Assembly: GCA_036250195.1 (NCBI GenBank)
Contig: JAVHZZ010000010.1
Coordinates: forward strand, 104,443,278-104,507,277
DNA: 64,000 bases
Direction: 5' to 3'
Origin: Mixophyes australis
Taxonomy: Eukaryota > Chordata > Amphibia > Anura > Limnodynastidae
In this document: positions 20,220-31,009 of the stretch, in pieces
How the letters are laid out: every line of letters begins with the position of its first letter
Position numbering within the stretch: position 1 is the stretch's first letter
Translations under genes and position numbers: made by a program
Notes under the pieces: model-generated
Databases searched by the model: none
Seen by the model: the letters and a program-made list of their open reading frames with translations, nothing else
Told to the model about the DNA's origin: nothing

Positions 20220-21227
20220 GTTCTGAAGAAGGCTTCAGGGCGCCCAAGAACATCCAGCAAGCGCCAGGACCGTCTTCTAAAGTTGATTAAGCTGCAGGAT
20301 GAGGGCACCACCAGTGCAGAGCTTGCTCAGGAATGGCAGCAGGCAGATGTGAGTGCATCTGCATGTCCAGTGAGGCGAAGACTTTTGGAGGATGGCCTGG
20401 TGTCAAGAAGGCCAGCAAAAAAGCCACTTCTCTCCATTAAAGAATATCAGGGACAGGCTGATATTCTGCAAAAGGTACATTTTCTCTGATGAATCCCCTT
20501 TCAGATTGTTTGGGGCATCTTGAAAAATGCTTGTCAGGAGGAAAGGTGAGCGCTACCATCAGTCCTGTGTTATGCTAACAGTAAAGCATCCTGAGACCAT
20601 TCATATGTGGAGTTGCTTCTCAGCCAAGGGAGTGGGCTCACTCACAATTTTGCCTAAGAACACAGCCATGAATAAAGAATGGTACCAAAACATTCTCCAA
20701 GAGCAACTTCTCCCAAACATCCAAGAACAGTTTGGTGATGAACAATGCCTTTTCCAGCATGATGGAGCACCTTGCCATAAGGCAAAAGTGATAACTAAGT
20801 GGCTCGGGAATCAAAACATAAAATTTTTCGGTCAATGGCCAGGAAACTCTCCACCTTAATCCCATTGAGAACTTGTGGTCAATCCTCAAGAGGCGGGGGG
20901 ACAAACAAAAACCCACAAATTCTGACAAACTCCAAGCATTGATTAGGCAACATGGGCGGCCATCAGTATGTGGCCCAGAAGTTGATTGACAGCTGCCAAG
21001 GTGAGTTGCAGAGGTCTTTAAAAAGAAGGGTCAACATTGCAAATATTGGCTCTTTGCATAAACTTAATGTAGTTGTCAATAAAAGCCTTTGACACTTATG
21101 AAATGCTTGTAATGTTACGTCAGTATACCATAGACACATCTGACAAAAAGGTCTAAAAACACTGAAGCAGCAAATTTTGTGAAAACCAATACTTGTGTCA
21201 TTCTCATAACTTTTGGCCATGACTGTA
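20220..21227 (+). mobile_element. Tc1/mariner transposon, 5' truncated, decayed transposase
   Basis: Coding remnants on the plus strand begin with an HTH region (LIKLQDEGTTSAELAQEW), then RHRL-like positions. They continue through HMWSCFSAKGVGSLTILPK and the catalytic segment FQHDGAPCHKA, then WPGNSP and LNPIENLWS-like sequence after a shift at about 20855. Several stops and shifts make it inactive. The right end reads ACTTTTGGCCATGACTGTA, the terminal repeat also seen at 38951-39570. The matching left terminus is missing. Confidence 0.82.
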
Positions 21228-21422
21228 TTTAACACTATGAGCAATTCAAATATAAGCCCTGAAAACATCATAGCATATAGTCCAAGATAAAGGAAGCGTT
21301 ATTCACAAACAGAACATAAATACTGAGGATATTTAGCCACATTCTGCAGATCCTAAGCCGAGCGCCAGCTGCTGACATTGACGTGTCTTACCTGAGAAGC
21401 TGCCGCCTACTGCTCCGCCATA

Positions 21423-21771
21423 TTCATCATCATCACCATTTATTTATATAGCGCCACTGATTCTGCAGTGCTGTACAGAGATCTCACTCACATCAGTCCC
21501 TGCCCCATTGTGGCTTACAGTCTAAATTCCCTAATATACACACACACAGACACTCACACACACACACAGACTAGGGTCAATTTTTTAGCAGCCAATTAAC
21601 CTACCAGTATGTTTTTGGAGTGTGGGAGGAAACCGGAGCACCCAGAGGAAACCCAAGCAAACACGGGGAGAACATACAACTTCAACACAGATAAGACCAT
21701 GGTCAGGAATTGAACTCATGACCCCAGTGCTGTGAGGCAGAAGTGCTAATCACTGAGCCACCGTGCTGCCC
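21423..21771 (-). mobile_element. tRNA-headed SINE, copy 2
   Basis: Full-length copy of the family at 11408-11762: a GGGCAGCACGGTGGCTCAG head at the right side, boxes A and B, and a (TGA)n tail at the left. It is flanked by CATATT on both sides (about 21419-21424 and 21771-21776). Two short (CA)n tracts interrupt the body near 21540-21565. Confidence 0.85.
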
Positions 21772-21936
21772 ATATTGGTGAGGGGCTGGGAGTGTGGCAC
21801 TGGGCTAAGCTGGGAGGGGGGGGGGGGCAAATCACGTATCTGAGAGACGCCCAGAGCTTGAATCAGACGCTGCTGTGTGCGCTCCAGCTTGGCACACTCT
21901 TACTGTACACTGACTACCTGCATATGCCCATGCGTA

Positions 21937-22192
21937 CAGGGCCATCTTAACAACATTATGGGCCCCCGGGCAAAGCAGTGCACCGGGGCCCCTAGATATA
22001 GATATATAGATGTATACAGATACAGATATAGATATAGATATATAGAGATAGATAGATGTACTTGCTCAGTGACCCTTGAAGGGTTTTTTTGCAGGATTAT
22101 TTATTCTCATTAAGAGCCGTGCCTATGGGGCCCCCTTGCCCGTGGGGCCCTCGTGCAGCTGCCCATCATGCCCAATGGAAAAGATGGCCCTG
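21937..22192. mobile_element. hAT-like MITE with 8-bp target duplication
   Basis: Terminal inverted repeats CAGGGCCATCTT and AAGATGGCCCTG bound 256 bases. CATGCGTA (21929-21936) and CATACGTA (22193-22200) flank it: an 8-bp duplication with one mismatch, typical of hAT transposition. The interior is GGGCCC-rich and includes an expanded GATATA-type microsatellite at 21995-22056. It is non-coding. Confidence 0.8.
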
Positions 22193-22312
22193 CATACGTA
22201 TGTTTCTTTTCTGGGCATGCGCAGTGCAATTTTACGCAAAATGCGTCAAGTATTGGCATTTACATTCATTAATGAATCAGGTCCGCTGTGGTCCTGTATA
22301 TGTAGCCCTTAC

Positions 22313-22672
22313 CTGACACTTGCACCATGAAGGTAGCCTCTGATTTATCAGGAGTGGCAATAACAATGCATTTATATTTCCCTTCATCACTGAGCTGAAG
22401 ACGTTCTATAAACAGACTGGCGTCTCCTTTTCTCAGGTCACTATCTTCTATTTTTGATCCTGGTCTGTTTGGGTGATGTTGGCTTTTAGCATAACGATAC
22501 ACAGATGTTTCTGTTCCATTTATTAATGTTAGAGTCCAGGTCACACTGACAGTTATCAGATCCAGGTCTGTAGCAGGATCGCCGTTTAGACGACAGGAAA
22601 TGGTCACGTTTTCACCCACGAGTGCATTAATAGTGTTCACTTGTGGCTCATTATTGGTGTCTGGTAGAGCAT
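22313..22672 (-). CDS. NCR3LG1: IgV domain exon of the B7-H6-like gene
   Basis: Acceptor GTCTCATATTTTAG ends at 22673, donor GTAAGG at 22312; 360 bases (120 codons), phase 1 at both ends. After an N-terminal DALPDTNNEP the V fold shows NVTISCRLNG (first Cys), VTWTL (core Trp) and DEGKYKCIVIATP (D-x-G-x-Y-x-C). RPG followed by LRKGDASLFIERLQL and the ending TPDKSEATFMVQV match the B7-H6 V domain, which has RPG, LKSGDASL and TPLKAQGTVQLEV. In mammals this domain binds NKp30 on NK cells. Two NxT glycosylation sites. Binding in this species is inferred, not shown. Confidence 0.87.
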
Positions 22673-22810
22673 CTAAAATATGAGACACAAGAAATTATAC
22701 ACTTATCATGTACATTATGTTACTTGGTGGTGATTAGGCCGATAGTTCCTTATAACCTTATATTCCTGCAATTATTTCCATGCCATGTATAAACTTATTA
22801 CATCAGTGTG

Positions 22811-22843
22811 ATCACACACACACATACAGAAAAATGCACACAC

Positions 22844-22874
<31 letters not shown>

Positions 22875-23172
22875 CATAAACACACACACACAGACACACA
22901 TAAACACACACACACACACACACACAGACACACATAAACACACACACACACACACACACACATAAACACACACACACACAGACACACATAAACACACACA
23001 CACACACACACATAAACACACACACACACACGCATAAACACACACATAACACACACATAAAGTTTCATAAACACACACACACACACACACATAAACACAC
23101 ACACACACACGCATAAACACACACATAACACACACATAAAGTTTCATAAACACACACACACACACGCACAAA
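22811..23172. repeat. compound (CA)n microsatellite
   Basis: About 360 bases of CA repeat, interrupted regularly by ATAAA and AGACACACATAAA units. It includes an internal duplication of about 85 bases (two ACGCATAAACACACACATAA blocks, each followed by AAAGTTTCATAA). Several long cysteine- and valine-rich frames across it are artefacts of the repeat. Confidence 0.92.
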
Positions 23173-24297
23173 TTACTAGTTAAGGTTACACGCAGATTTG
23201 TGGAAAATGTCTCGATGAAACTCAGGTAGAAGGTTATGCAGTCAAACTGACAAGCTTGGGACCGCTCTACAAGTGTAACATTGGGGGATTCTTTTCCCAC
23301 ATTCAATCACACTTGCATTTTTTTTTTTTAAATTCACTACATGAATATAAAAGAACAGTTGTCAGCGCTTGTCCTTAGTAGTAGAAATCTGAATATATTT
23401 AGCGCAATATAAATATTGGTCCATATTTAAGTAAAACATTTAAGCCTGCAAGTCGCAATGTCGGGGGTCACTCACATCTGTGCTTCCGACATCACTGAAA
23501 TGCAGTTAAAATAGATATATTTTGCCTAATGTTCTCTTGGCAGCTGTCTGACCACCTTATAAAGTATTGTTTAGTTGAGGTTTCAAACCAGCCTCCTTCT
23601 CCCATTTTAGTCTACTTAGTAATAAGACGTGAACATGATGATTATTGCATTTTAGTGCACATGAAGGTTCCCGCCTTCCCTCCACCCTCATACTGTAAAA
23701 GTGAATCTCGTTTCTGGACTTCCCCTCTAAACGGGTACCTACTGCGTACTTTGGGAGAAATGCCTCTATTACCCCCAGCTCTTCCCCTCTGCCTGTGCAG
23801 ACTTCTCCCCCTCCACAAACTCCACCATCTTGCTGCTTAAACACATGAGCTTCGGCATAAAATTTAAACGCAGTTGCGCAAATTGAGTTGCGTGACGGAT
23901 CCATGGCTGTTTTTTCACTTAGCAGCAGATATTTTACAAATTACTTTTAGTTGTTTACATCAGCATCAAGGAAATAAAGGTGCTAATGACATTCACCTAA
24001 CTATCTCCTAGGTAGAAGTTATATCACATTGTCTTGTCAGACTGGTTCTAAAGGTTGGAAATTCTCAATGAATTCTCAGACATCTGAACTAAAATCAAGC
24101 AGAACAGGTCTGACAGCGTTGGAGCCGCTTCGGACATAGTTAAGTTGTTTTTGCCTAAATGTCTAAAATGTATAGAATTCCTAACACTTTTCTGTGCAAA
24201 CAATAATGTTGATATATGAATTTAGAGCAGCAATCCCACATAGAAGATTTTTTTTCTCTTCTTTAAATAGCAAGTAAAGGACGTTCTTAGCTGTCCT
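23173..24297. other. intron, no feature identified
   Basis: Intron 1 of the B7-H6-like gene. Nothing recognised apart from short homopolymers. Confidence 0.4.
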
Positions 24298-24305
24298 CCT
24301 ACAAA

Positions 24306-24621
24306 CAGGGGCGGATCCAGAAGTTAATTGTACCGGGGGCGATTTAGGGGGGGGGGGGATTTAGCCCCGCCCCCTTTTTGACACCTAAGGCTGCTGACGG
24401 CTGCACACTATGTGCAGATCCATTCAGCAGAGAGAGTTAGGGAGAGAGTCCTGCCCGGCTGCTCTGATTGTGTCAATCAGAGCAGTTGGGCAGGACTCTC
24501 TCCCTAACTCTCTCTGCTGAACGGATCTGCACATAGTGTGCAGCCGCCGGTAGCAAGCCCCTGCTAGGGGGGGCGATCGCCCCGATCGTCCCCCCACCGC
24601 CCCCCCCTGGATCCGCCACTG
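24306..24621. mobile_element. hAT-like MITE with perfect 8-bp target duplication
   Basis: Terminal repeats CAGGGGCGGATCCAG and CTGGATCCGCCACTG bound 316 bases, with CCTACAAA immediately outside both ends (24298-24305 and 24622-24629). The interior is itself largely palindromic: AGAGAGTTAGGGAGAGAGTC is repeated inverted, and GTGTGCAGCCG faces CGGCTGCACAC. It is non-coding; an 8-bp duplication points to a hAT source. Confidence 0.9.
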
Positions 24622-24851
24622 CCTACAAATCATTATCTGTTTTACAAAATCTCTCCGGCTGGCAAACAGAAATGTCTGACAGACACAGTCAGTCTGCTAC
24701 ACAGACACAGGCTCACAGCTCTCAGCAGGTCATGTGATGGCAGAGGGAGGAGAAGGAGGATGTCACAGTGCTGATAGAGCTCAGAGGGGTGTTCCAAAGC
24801 CTCTCTGCTCACCATATTATGTGTCATGTAACTGTGTGGGTTCTCGGCCTA

Positions 24852-25140
24852 TATCAGGAGAGGAGTGATGTGTTAGTGAGGACAGGGCTGCATGTGACAG
24901 GGGCAGTGACATGATGTGAGGAGGGGAATGGAGGCAGCAGGAAGCCACAGACTGAGAGTTATGAAGTGGAAGGAGCAGGGTCCTCCAGCAGCACAGAGTA
25001 TATCAGGAGATGAGTGATGTGTTAGTGAGGACAGGGCTGCAGGTGACAGAGGCAGTGACATGATGGGAGGAGGGGAATGGAGGCAGCAGGAAGCCATAGA
25101 CTGAGAGTTATATAGTGGAAGGAGCCAGTACAGTGAAATA
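24852..25140. repeat. two-copy tandem duplication, period 149
   Basis: TATCAGGAG starts both units (24852 and 25001). Each unit continues with GTGATGTGTTAGTGAGGACA, GGCAGTGACATGATG and GGAATGGAGGCAGCAGGAAG. The copies differ at only a few bases, so the duplication is recent. It lies in intron 1 of the Ig gene, about 0.9 kb after exon 1. Confidence 0.85.
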
Positions 25141-25380
25141 TTACGGGGTCTGGTCACACTTATGCACCCGACTTGTTTTGACCCACAATGAGGGGGTGGC
25201 AGCAGATTTGTAACTCAAGTGCTCATTCATTCTGTCAGAAAACAGGTTGCATGTAATGCTTCAGAAATATGTAATAGAAAAGCAGAAGAGATAACTCCAA
25301 TAACACAGATAACATTTTAGATAGAAAGAGACGTGCTTATTTCCATTTCCAAGACATGAACAATTATGTGTTTTTAAACA

Positions 25381-25411
25381 CATAATAATAATAATAATAA
25401 TAATAATAATG
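25381..25411. repeat. (TAA)n microsatellite
   Basis: About ten ATA/TAA units in intron 1 of the Ig gene, with no sign of function. Confidence 0.85.
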
Positions 25412-25947
25412 TGTCAGGAATCAGTAATCACAGCATCACTTTCCTCTCATTGTTTTGATAGAAGAATACTTCTTGCTAAATTTGATAAATTCCCAACCCT
25501 GCATTTTATTAAAAGTTTTCCTCTCTTAGCCAATCCTTATTCTCCCTTCCTTGTTGCCCATTAATAAAACTAATTCCCTCCCATATCCCATTCTTCCTGC
25601 CCGTGTAATACACTGCTTCCCAATATGTTACATTCACCCTCCTTTCTTACATTCACCCCCCCCCCCCCTCCTCCCTGTTTAGTCAACATCCACTGAACAC
25701 CCCAGCCTATAACCATGCTAGCTCCATTGTATACATGTTTGGTATATGACACAATACAGTACAGTGAGCTGGTTATTTGTAAATAAAGGATATTAATTAT
25801 AAATATGTGACAGTGTTTTGTTTTTGTTTCTGAAAAGGAGTCATTGGGAGGTAACATTTTAGATTAAGGTAACGTATCTCCTGTTTACAACGTTTGCACT
25901 ATCTCTTCTCCTGTCATCTAGCTACAGCAATATAACATGAGACGTAC

Positions 25948-26035
25948 CTGCTCCTGGGTGGAAGGTGAGGAGGAAACAGACGATAGTCCCAAATCCCAGG
26001 CTCAGCTCTTTTCTTGGCTTCCTGCTGGATCCCAT
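25948..26035 (-). CDS. NCR3LG1: signal-peptide exon (exon 1) of the B7-H6-like gene
   Basis: ATG at 26035 is in strong Kozak context (A at -3, G at +4). The exon encodes 29 residues plus one base: basic N-region MGSSRKPRKEL, hydrophobic core LGFGTIVCFLLTF and a cleavage region HPGAG. The donor is GTACGT at 25947. Phase 1 matches the IgV exon. This is a standard secretion signal that would send the protein to the cell surface. It is too short to appear as a long open frame. An ISRE-like and a TATA-like site lie just upstream. Confidence 0.8.
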
Positions 26036-26060
26036 CCTGATCTCATAACTGCCCTAAACC

Positions 26061-26172
26061 CCCTTTTATTTAACCCTTACATGAATCCACTGTGTCCCCA
26101 CCCTAATCACAGAGACTCAAAGCTGCTCATCTACCTCCGTACAACACACTAATACTTTTACTTTCACTTTTT
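26061..26172 (-). promoter_or_regulatory. candidate promoter with TATA-like and ISRE-like sites
   Basis: On the minus strand, TTAAATAAAAGGG (26061-26073) lies 26-38 bases before the start codon. Further up, at 26154-26172, AAAAAGTGAAAGTAAAAG resembles an interferon-stimulated response element (GAAANNGAAA) with one mismatch. IRF control would suit a stress or infection-induced NK ligand. If the TATA-like box is used, the 5' UTR is very short. The sites are read by eye only. Confidence 0.4.
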
Positions 26173-26627
26173 AAGTTACAACCTTAAGGAGGAGTAGCTT
26201 TCTAGAGACTCGAGTAAAGGTTACACCAGTCATTATGATATCTAACTTGACAGAGGACAGAGTCCTGATGGTTTATAGACGATGAGGGATATAGGCCGAC
26301 TAACCGGCGTCCCAGGCAGAGAGCTATTAAAGAAAGACACTGGGACAAGTATTTGGCATTTTAATTTTGGTCACAGCTTTATTAAACACTTCCAAACTTG
26401 GCAGACAAGCGGCGTGCAAGGCTAATAAAATTTACCACCTTTTCCAGTTCCATCTGGAAAAATAGGGTGTGTTCTGCCACCCATGTAGGCACCGCAACAA
26501 CGTCCTCCGGAGACCAGCCCCTTGGCATAACTCACCCTCCAATTGCTGAAACTTGGCACGCTGCCCATATTGGCCCAACTGTTGAAGCTGGAACCAAGCA
26601 TGCGTCCGTCTTCCCAGGGTGATACTG

Positions 26628-26892
26628 CATACTTGCCATCTCTCCCGGAAATTCCAGGAGACTCCCGAAATTCGGGTCGGTCTCCCAGACTCCTGGGAGA
26701 GCTGACATTTCTCCCGCATCCCGCAATTCCCTTGCTACAATGACGCGATTCAAAGAGAATCGCGTCATTTTGGCCCTGCCCCCCGCGACACAACGGCATT
26801 TTACTCGTGGGGGCGGGTCCAAAATTATTCAGGGTGCCTCGCCCCCTCCCGCCCCTCTCCCGGATGTCGCCTACTGAAAGTAGGCAAGTATG
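26628..26892. mobile_element. hAT-like MITE with perfect 8-bp target duplication
   Basis: CATACTTGCC at the left and GGCAAGTATG at the right are terminal inverted repeats. TGATACTG flanks both ends (26620-26627 and 26893-26900). The body is rich in TCTCCCGGAA-type segments and has an inner hairpin, GACGCGATTC with GAATCGCGTC. A partial second copy lies at 61499-61690. Long frames across it on both strands are shadows of its GC-rich sequence. Confidence 0.88.
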
Positions 26893-26900
26893 TGATACTG

Positions 26901-28255
26901 CCCGGCCCTGCTGGCTCCCCCCGTTCTATGCCTTGCTCGCTGCTTTCCCGCCCTTACAACTGTGACAAAGCAATTTGAGCATTAAATTGTATTCACAAAA
27001 CATACAATGACAACGACACTACTTGTCAACAATTTACAAAGATTACATATATAAAGTGCTTAATATATAATATATATTTTTATATTTTACATTTTATTTT
27101 TATTTATTTATTATTAAAGAAATCCCTGCATGTACTGTAGGGGATGGGTGGGTGGGAGACTGAAAAACTATGTATAATAAACTTCCTTCCCCCTCTCCTT
27201 TAACTACTCTCACCTTGTCCTGCCTCTTGTCTCGCCCCCTCCTTTCCCTGTCTGGCTACCTGCACTGCTCAGATGTAACAAAACAGGACGGACTTTGTTG
27301 TCTGCCCCCCCCCCCCCCTTTCTTCATGTCACTTGCATCGGGCCGCCTAGCGACCAATATCTCTTGTCCCTCTTCAGCGCCACTGCTGCACCTGCGATTC
27401 CTTTGAGGGTGGGTCCTCCGCCCTTGAGTCAATTAGGTGTAAGGGAGTGGGGAAGGCTTAGATACCTATAGAGACAAAAGTACAGCTCTGCCCCCCCCCC
27501 CCAAATCTTTTCCCACTATTAAAAAAGATAAACATGTTTATAGAAAAGATGGCACTGGATAAGGGGCAGGAGAAGGTGGCCCAGGTAAGCTTTAGAACAC
27601 AATGGTAATGGGAAGTTCCAGAAAATTCAAAATTCCCACCCAACAGTACCATGTTTTTAGGATTGTTTAGGAATATTAGGAATGTTTTTTTGCAGGCGGG
27701 TCACAACTGTGCCCAGCAGCTATGGGTGGTGCGGCAAATGGTGGCCAAGGGGACGCCCCTCGTCACAATGCGGCTGAAGCACATACCGCTCTCACCCTGT
27801 TCAAGTCAGGGAAGGGGCCGTTGTTATTTCCAAGGTTAATGAGCGGGGAGCAGAAGGGCGCTCCCATTGTTTTAGTTACGGCTGAGGCTTGCGTCTTGTG
27901 GTGACGCACGTTGCCGCCATATACAAAGTTTTAATCCAAATTTAATAAAATATATTACTTTATTTGGCCACAAACGAGACTCTCTCTGGTAATTTCTGCT
28001 TACTTCTGTTATATCTGGTGTTTATAACTTAATGGGAGGTGTAGGGGATTAACCGTTAGGCGCTTTCTGGATGTAAACCAAACTTGCTATATTGAATTTT
28101 TGTCCAGTCTAAAATTATCTACCTAACTTTGAATGAATTCATGAGACGTCCCTTATCATCGAAAATACAATAAACGTTTTCTTTGTTTAGAAATTCTCCT
28201 CCATTTTGCAGTTATTATTCTGAAATTGGTCCCTGAGCAGACGCCGACATTCTCT
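26901..28255. other. intergenic, no gene identified
   Basis: AT-rich DNA with C homopolymers near 27306-27318 and 27491-27502. A GC-rich patch at about 27690-27905 has short open frames, but no homology or splice structure I recognise. Confidence 0.4.
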
Positions 28256-28259
28256 ACTG

Positions 28260-28590
28260 GAAAAAGGTATCTGACCCTGTTAAAAAAGTATCTGACCACT
28301 TGGAATCAGTGACTGGTTACAACACCCTTAGCAGCAATAAGCACATGTAGTAATTGATCAGTTTCTCATAGCGCTGTAGAGGAAATTTGTGGATTTCTCT
28401 TTGCAGAACTCCTCAGTGACATTTGCGGGTCATTAAACATGAGCTACTTGCTACTGGTTCTGCCACAACACTGCATTTGGGTTTAGGTCTAGAGAAGACG
28501 CTCTGATGTTGACTTATATCAGTGTTTTGGATCATTGTTCTTCTGTCTGGTCCAACTGCAGTTCATCTACAGCTCAGGGATAAATAGCCT
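28260..28590 (-). pseudogene. decayed Tc1 transposase C-terminus
   Basis: Minus-strand translation in shifting frames gives fragments in Tc1 order: an NDPKH-like motif near 28535, SLDLNPNAVLW (compare the usual SPDLNP-LW), then VTEEFCKEKSTNF with an AMRN-like end. Many stops. It is a different Tc1 lineage from the copies at 20220 and 38951. Confidence 0.6.
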
Positions 28591-28994
28591 GAGATGCTCC
28601 TGTAGAATCCTCTGAGTTCTGAATAATTAATATCGCCACTGTAAGTTATTGGGTACAAAATGTAGAAACAAAAGCACATATCTAAGTCGAATGTTCAGTC
28701 TAGATCTATACGACAATGTTCAAACTACGAACCATCTCACCCAGATGTGGGAGACAGAGTAGATGTCATATACGAAGGACGAAATGACGGCTCTCCAGCG
28801 CAGATAGAGTTTTGTATCTGCTGTGAATAGACAGATGTTCCTGCCTTACTGCTCTGCAATAGATCCCATTTTGATAAAGTGTCTTTCTGATAGAGATATG
28901 ATTGCTGACCTTAAACGGGGTGAATATTTAATATAGTCACTGTTATTAAAAATAGAGTTTTGTTCATGTTGTCCACCTTGAATGTCTTAAATTA

Positions 28995-29297
28995 GGGCAG
29001 CACGGTGGCTCAGTGGTTGGCACCTCTGCCTCACAGCGCTGGGGGTCATGAGTTCAATTCCCGACCATGGCCTTATCTGTGTGGAGTTTGTATGTTCTCC
29101 CTGTGTTTGCGTGGGTTTCCTCCGGGTGCTCCAGTTTCCTCCCACACTTCAAAAACATACTGGTAGGTTAATTGGCTGCTATCAAATTTACCCTAGTCTC
29201 TGTCTGTGTGTTAGAGAATTTAGACTGTAAGCTCCAATGGGGCAGGGACTCATGTGAATGAGTTCTCTGTACAGAGCTGTGGAATTAGTGGCGTCTT
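28995..29297 (+). mobile_element. tRNA-headed SINE, copy 3, interrupted tail
   Basis: Plus-strand copy starting GGGCAGCACGGTGGCTCAG with boxes A and B, the GTGGAGTTTGTATGTTCTCC body and a 3' segment down to AGAGCTGTGGAATTAGTGGCG. It then departs from the family before the ATAAATAAATGATGATG tail. The Helitron at 29314-30396 starts 17 bases later, so that insertion or a linked rearrangement probably removed the tail. Confidence 0.82.
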
Positions 29298-29313
29298 TTA
29301 GTTATATGGTAAA

Positions 29314-30396
29314 CTAGCAGAATACCCGGCGTTGCCCGGGATTTAAAGAATTTTTTAAGACACAACTGTGTTACAAAGTGTTTCTCTGAGTTTGAAGAGA
29401 CCAGTTACTGGATGAAGCGGCATTAAACCATTCCCAATATTTAAGAAATGATCAGCAAACTGACCGTCCATTGTGTTGCCATGCAGAGAAACTCTCATAT
29501 TTGTGGTTAGTCGCAAAGTGCGAACATGCCTGCAAAGATGTGATGATTTAAGGCATGCATTAATTTCATCCGCCATTGTTCCTTTTGGAATGACCGGCAA
29601 TGTTCGTCGAAAATCTCCAGCCAATACAACAGTGACTCCACCCATTAGTAAATCATTGCCTCTTAAAAATTGAAGTGTTTGATTGAGGGCCTGTAAAGCA
29701 TTTTTGTGTGGCATGGTGCATTCATCTCATACAATGACCTGACATTGCTGCAGAATCTGAGTTTTTTCTGTTCGTTTAGTGATATTGCAGACGGGAGTTT
29801 CACTTCGGGCCAGATTAAGCGGTAACTTGAAAGCTGAATGTGCTGTTCTTCCACTAGGGAGCAAAGTTGCAGCAATTCCAGAAGAGGCCACAGCAATAGC
29901 TATCTTGGAATGTACTCGAATTTTAGCAAGTAACAACTTGATGAGAAACGTCTTACCTGTCCCTCCGGGTGCATCCAGAAAAAATATATTTCCCCTTTTT
30001 TTTGGAACTTCTTCCAAGACATTGTTCCAGACATTCCAGAGTTATGGTAGTTTTAGATGATTTTTAGTTGTTAATCCCCTCGCCACCCCCACCCTTAGGA
30101 GTGCTAGGGGTGTCTTGCCCCTACAATATTTGTTGTCAGACTGTAAGTCATATGTGTACCAGGTTTGGTGTAAATTGTTCCAGACATTCCAGAGTTATGG
30201 TCGTTTTAGATGATTTTTAGGTGTTACCCCCCTTGCCAACCCCACCCCGTAATGAATTTCAATTTTAAATTTTTTTAGTTGCCTCCGTCATGTTTTACGT
30301 ATGCAAAATTTCATGATCTTCGCTTGAAAAATGTGGATTTGTATAGAAAGACAGACAGAAGGACAGAAGGACAAATTTTCTCTTTTATATATTAGA
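29314..30396 (-). mobile_element. internally deleted Helitron
   Basis: On the minus strand the element begins TCTAATATATAAAAGAG after a host A. It ends with the hairpin CCCGGGCAACGCCGGG, a short AT spacer (TATTCTG) and CTAG before a host T. 5'-TC, a 3' hairpin with CTRR, and insertion between A and T are the Helitron hallmarks. Only part of the helicase remains and no Rep domain was seen, so it must have moved with help from an autonomous copy. About 18 similar bases (TCTTTTAGTTATATG) occur on both sides (29294 and 30447), which Helitrons do not create. Confidence 0.82.
29355..30017 (-). pseudogene. Helitron PIF1-like helicase remnant
   Basis: Two minus-strand frames make one helicase piece. 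The first has Walker A DAPGGTGKTFLIKLLLA and IAVASSGIAATLLPSGRTAH. The second has DECTMPHKNALQ (Walker B) and VVLAGDFRRTLPVIPKGT. A TGA replaces a Trp codon just before DEC at about 29730. The fragment covers the N-terminal half of the domain; later motifs are missing. In an intact element this enzyme would drive rolling-circle replication of the transposon. Confidence 0.85.
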
Positions 30397-31009
30397 TCTC
30401 ACTCAGCGACTGCTCGAGCTATCTGTAAAAGATCATATGTGCAGTCTTTTAGTTATATGATATGGTTACCCTCTATTTGTTTGTTTTAGAATTGTATTAC
30501 TTTGTAGTGTGTGATTATTTGGGGTTTATTCATGAAAGTGGTCACATGGTTATTTGAACCTACGTAAACAGCAGTCTAGGGCTGTTTAAGCCTGTGAGGC
30601 TGTTAGCTAGTGAGCATTCTTCTAAGTGAGGATTTTTACAAGTGTAATAACTAATTTAGTTAGTAGAGTCAGAGATATACAAGAGATGAACAGGAGGGGA
30701 ACCTTCTACCTGCAAACACTGCTACATGAGGACAACATTCCACAATCAGCCTGAGCTCTGATTTCCTCCTCCACCATCTGCATTGTTAGCTGCCTGGACA
30801 CTCCCTGCTGATCTGTCTCTCACACTTATTTTTGGCTGCTGCAGTTTTAATAGGACTTGTTGATTCTACTTATGCTTCTTGTATTCCCAGCTTAAAAACC
30901 ACACTGTTGCCCCACTTAGCTTGTTTTTTTTTTACTGGCTCCCTCTTGTCCTGTGGACTTACATATCCAGCTTAGTACACCTTGTATTATGCCTTATGTT
31001 ATACTATTG

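Noticed and set aside
22772..23306. Long Cys/Val-rich frames
   Set aside because: Translation of a (CA)n microsatellite.
26398..26822. Overlapping frames on both strands as a gene
   Set aside because: They cross a hAT-like MITE with terminal repeats and a target duplication, and show no splice structure.
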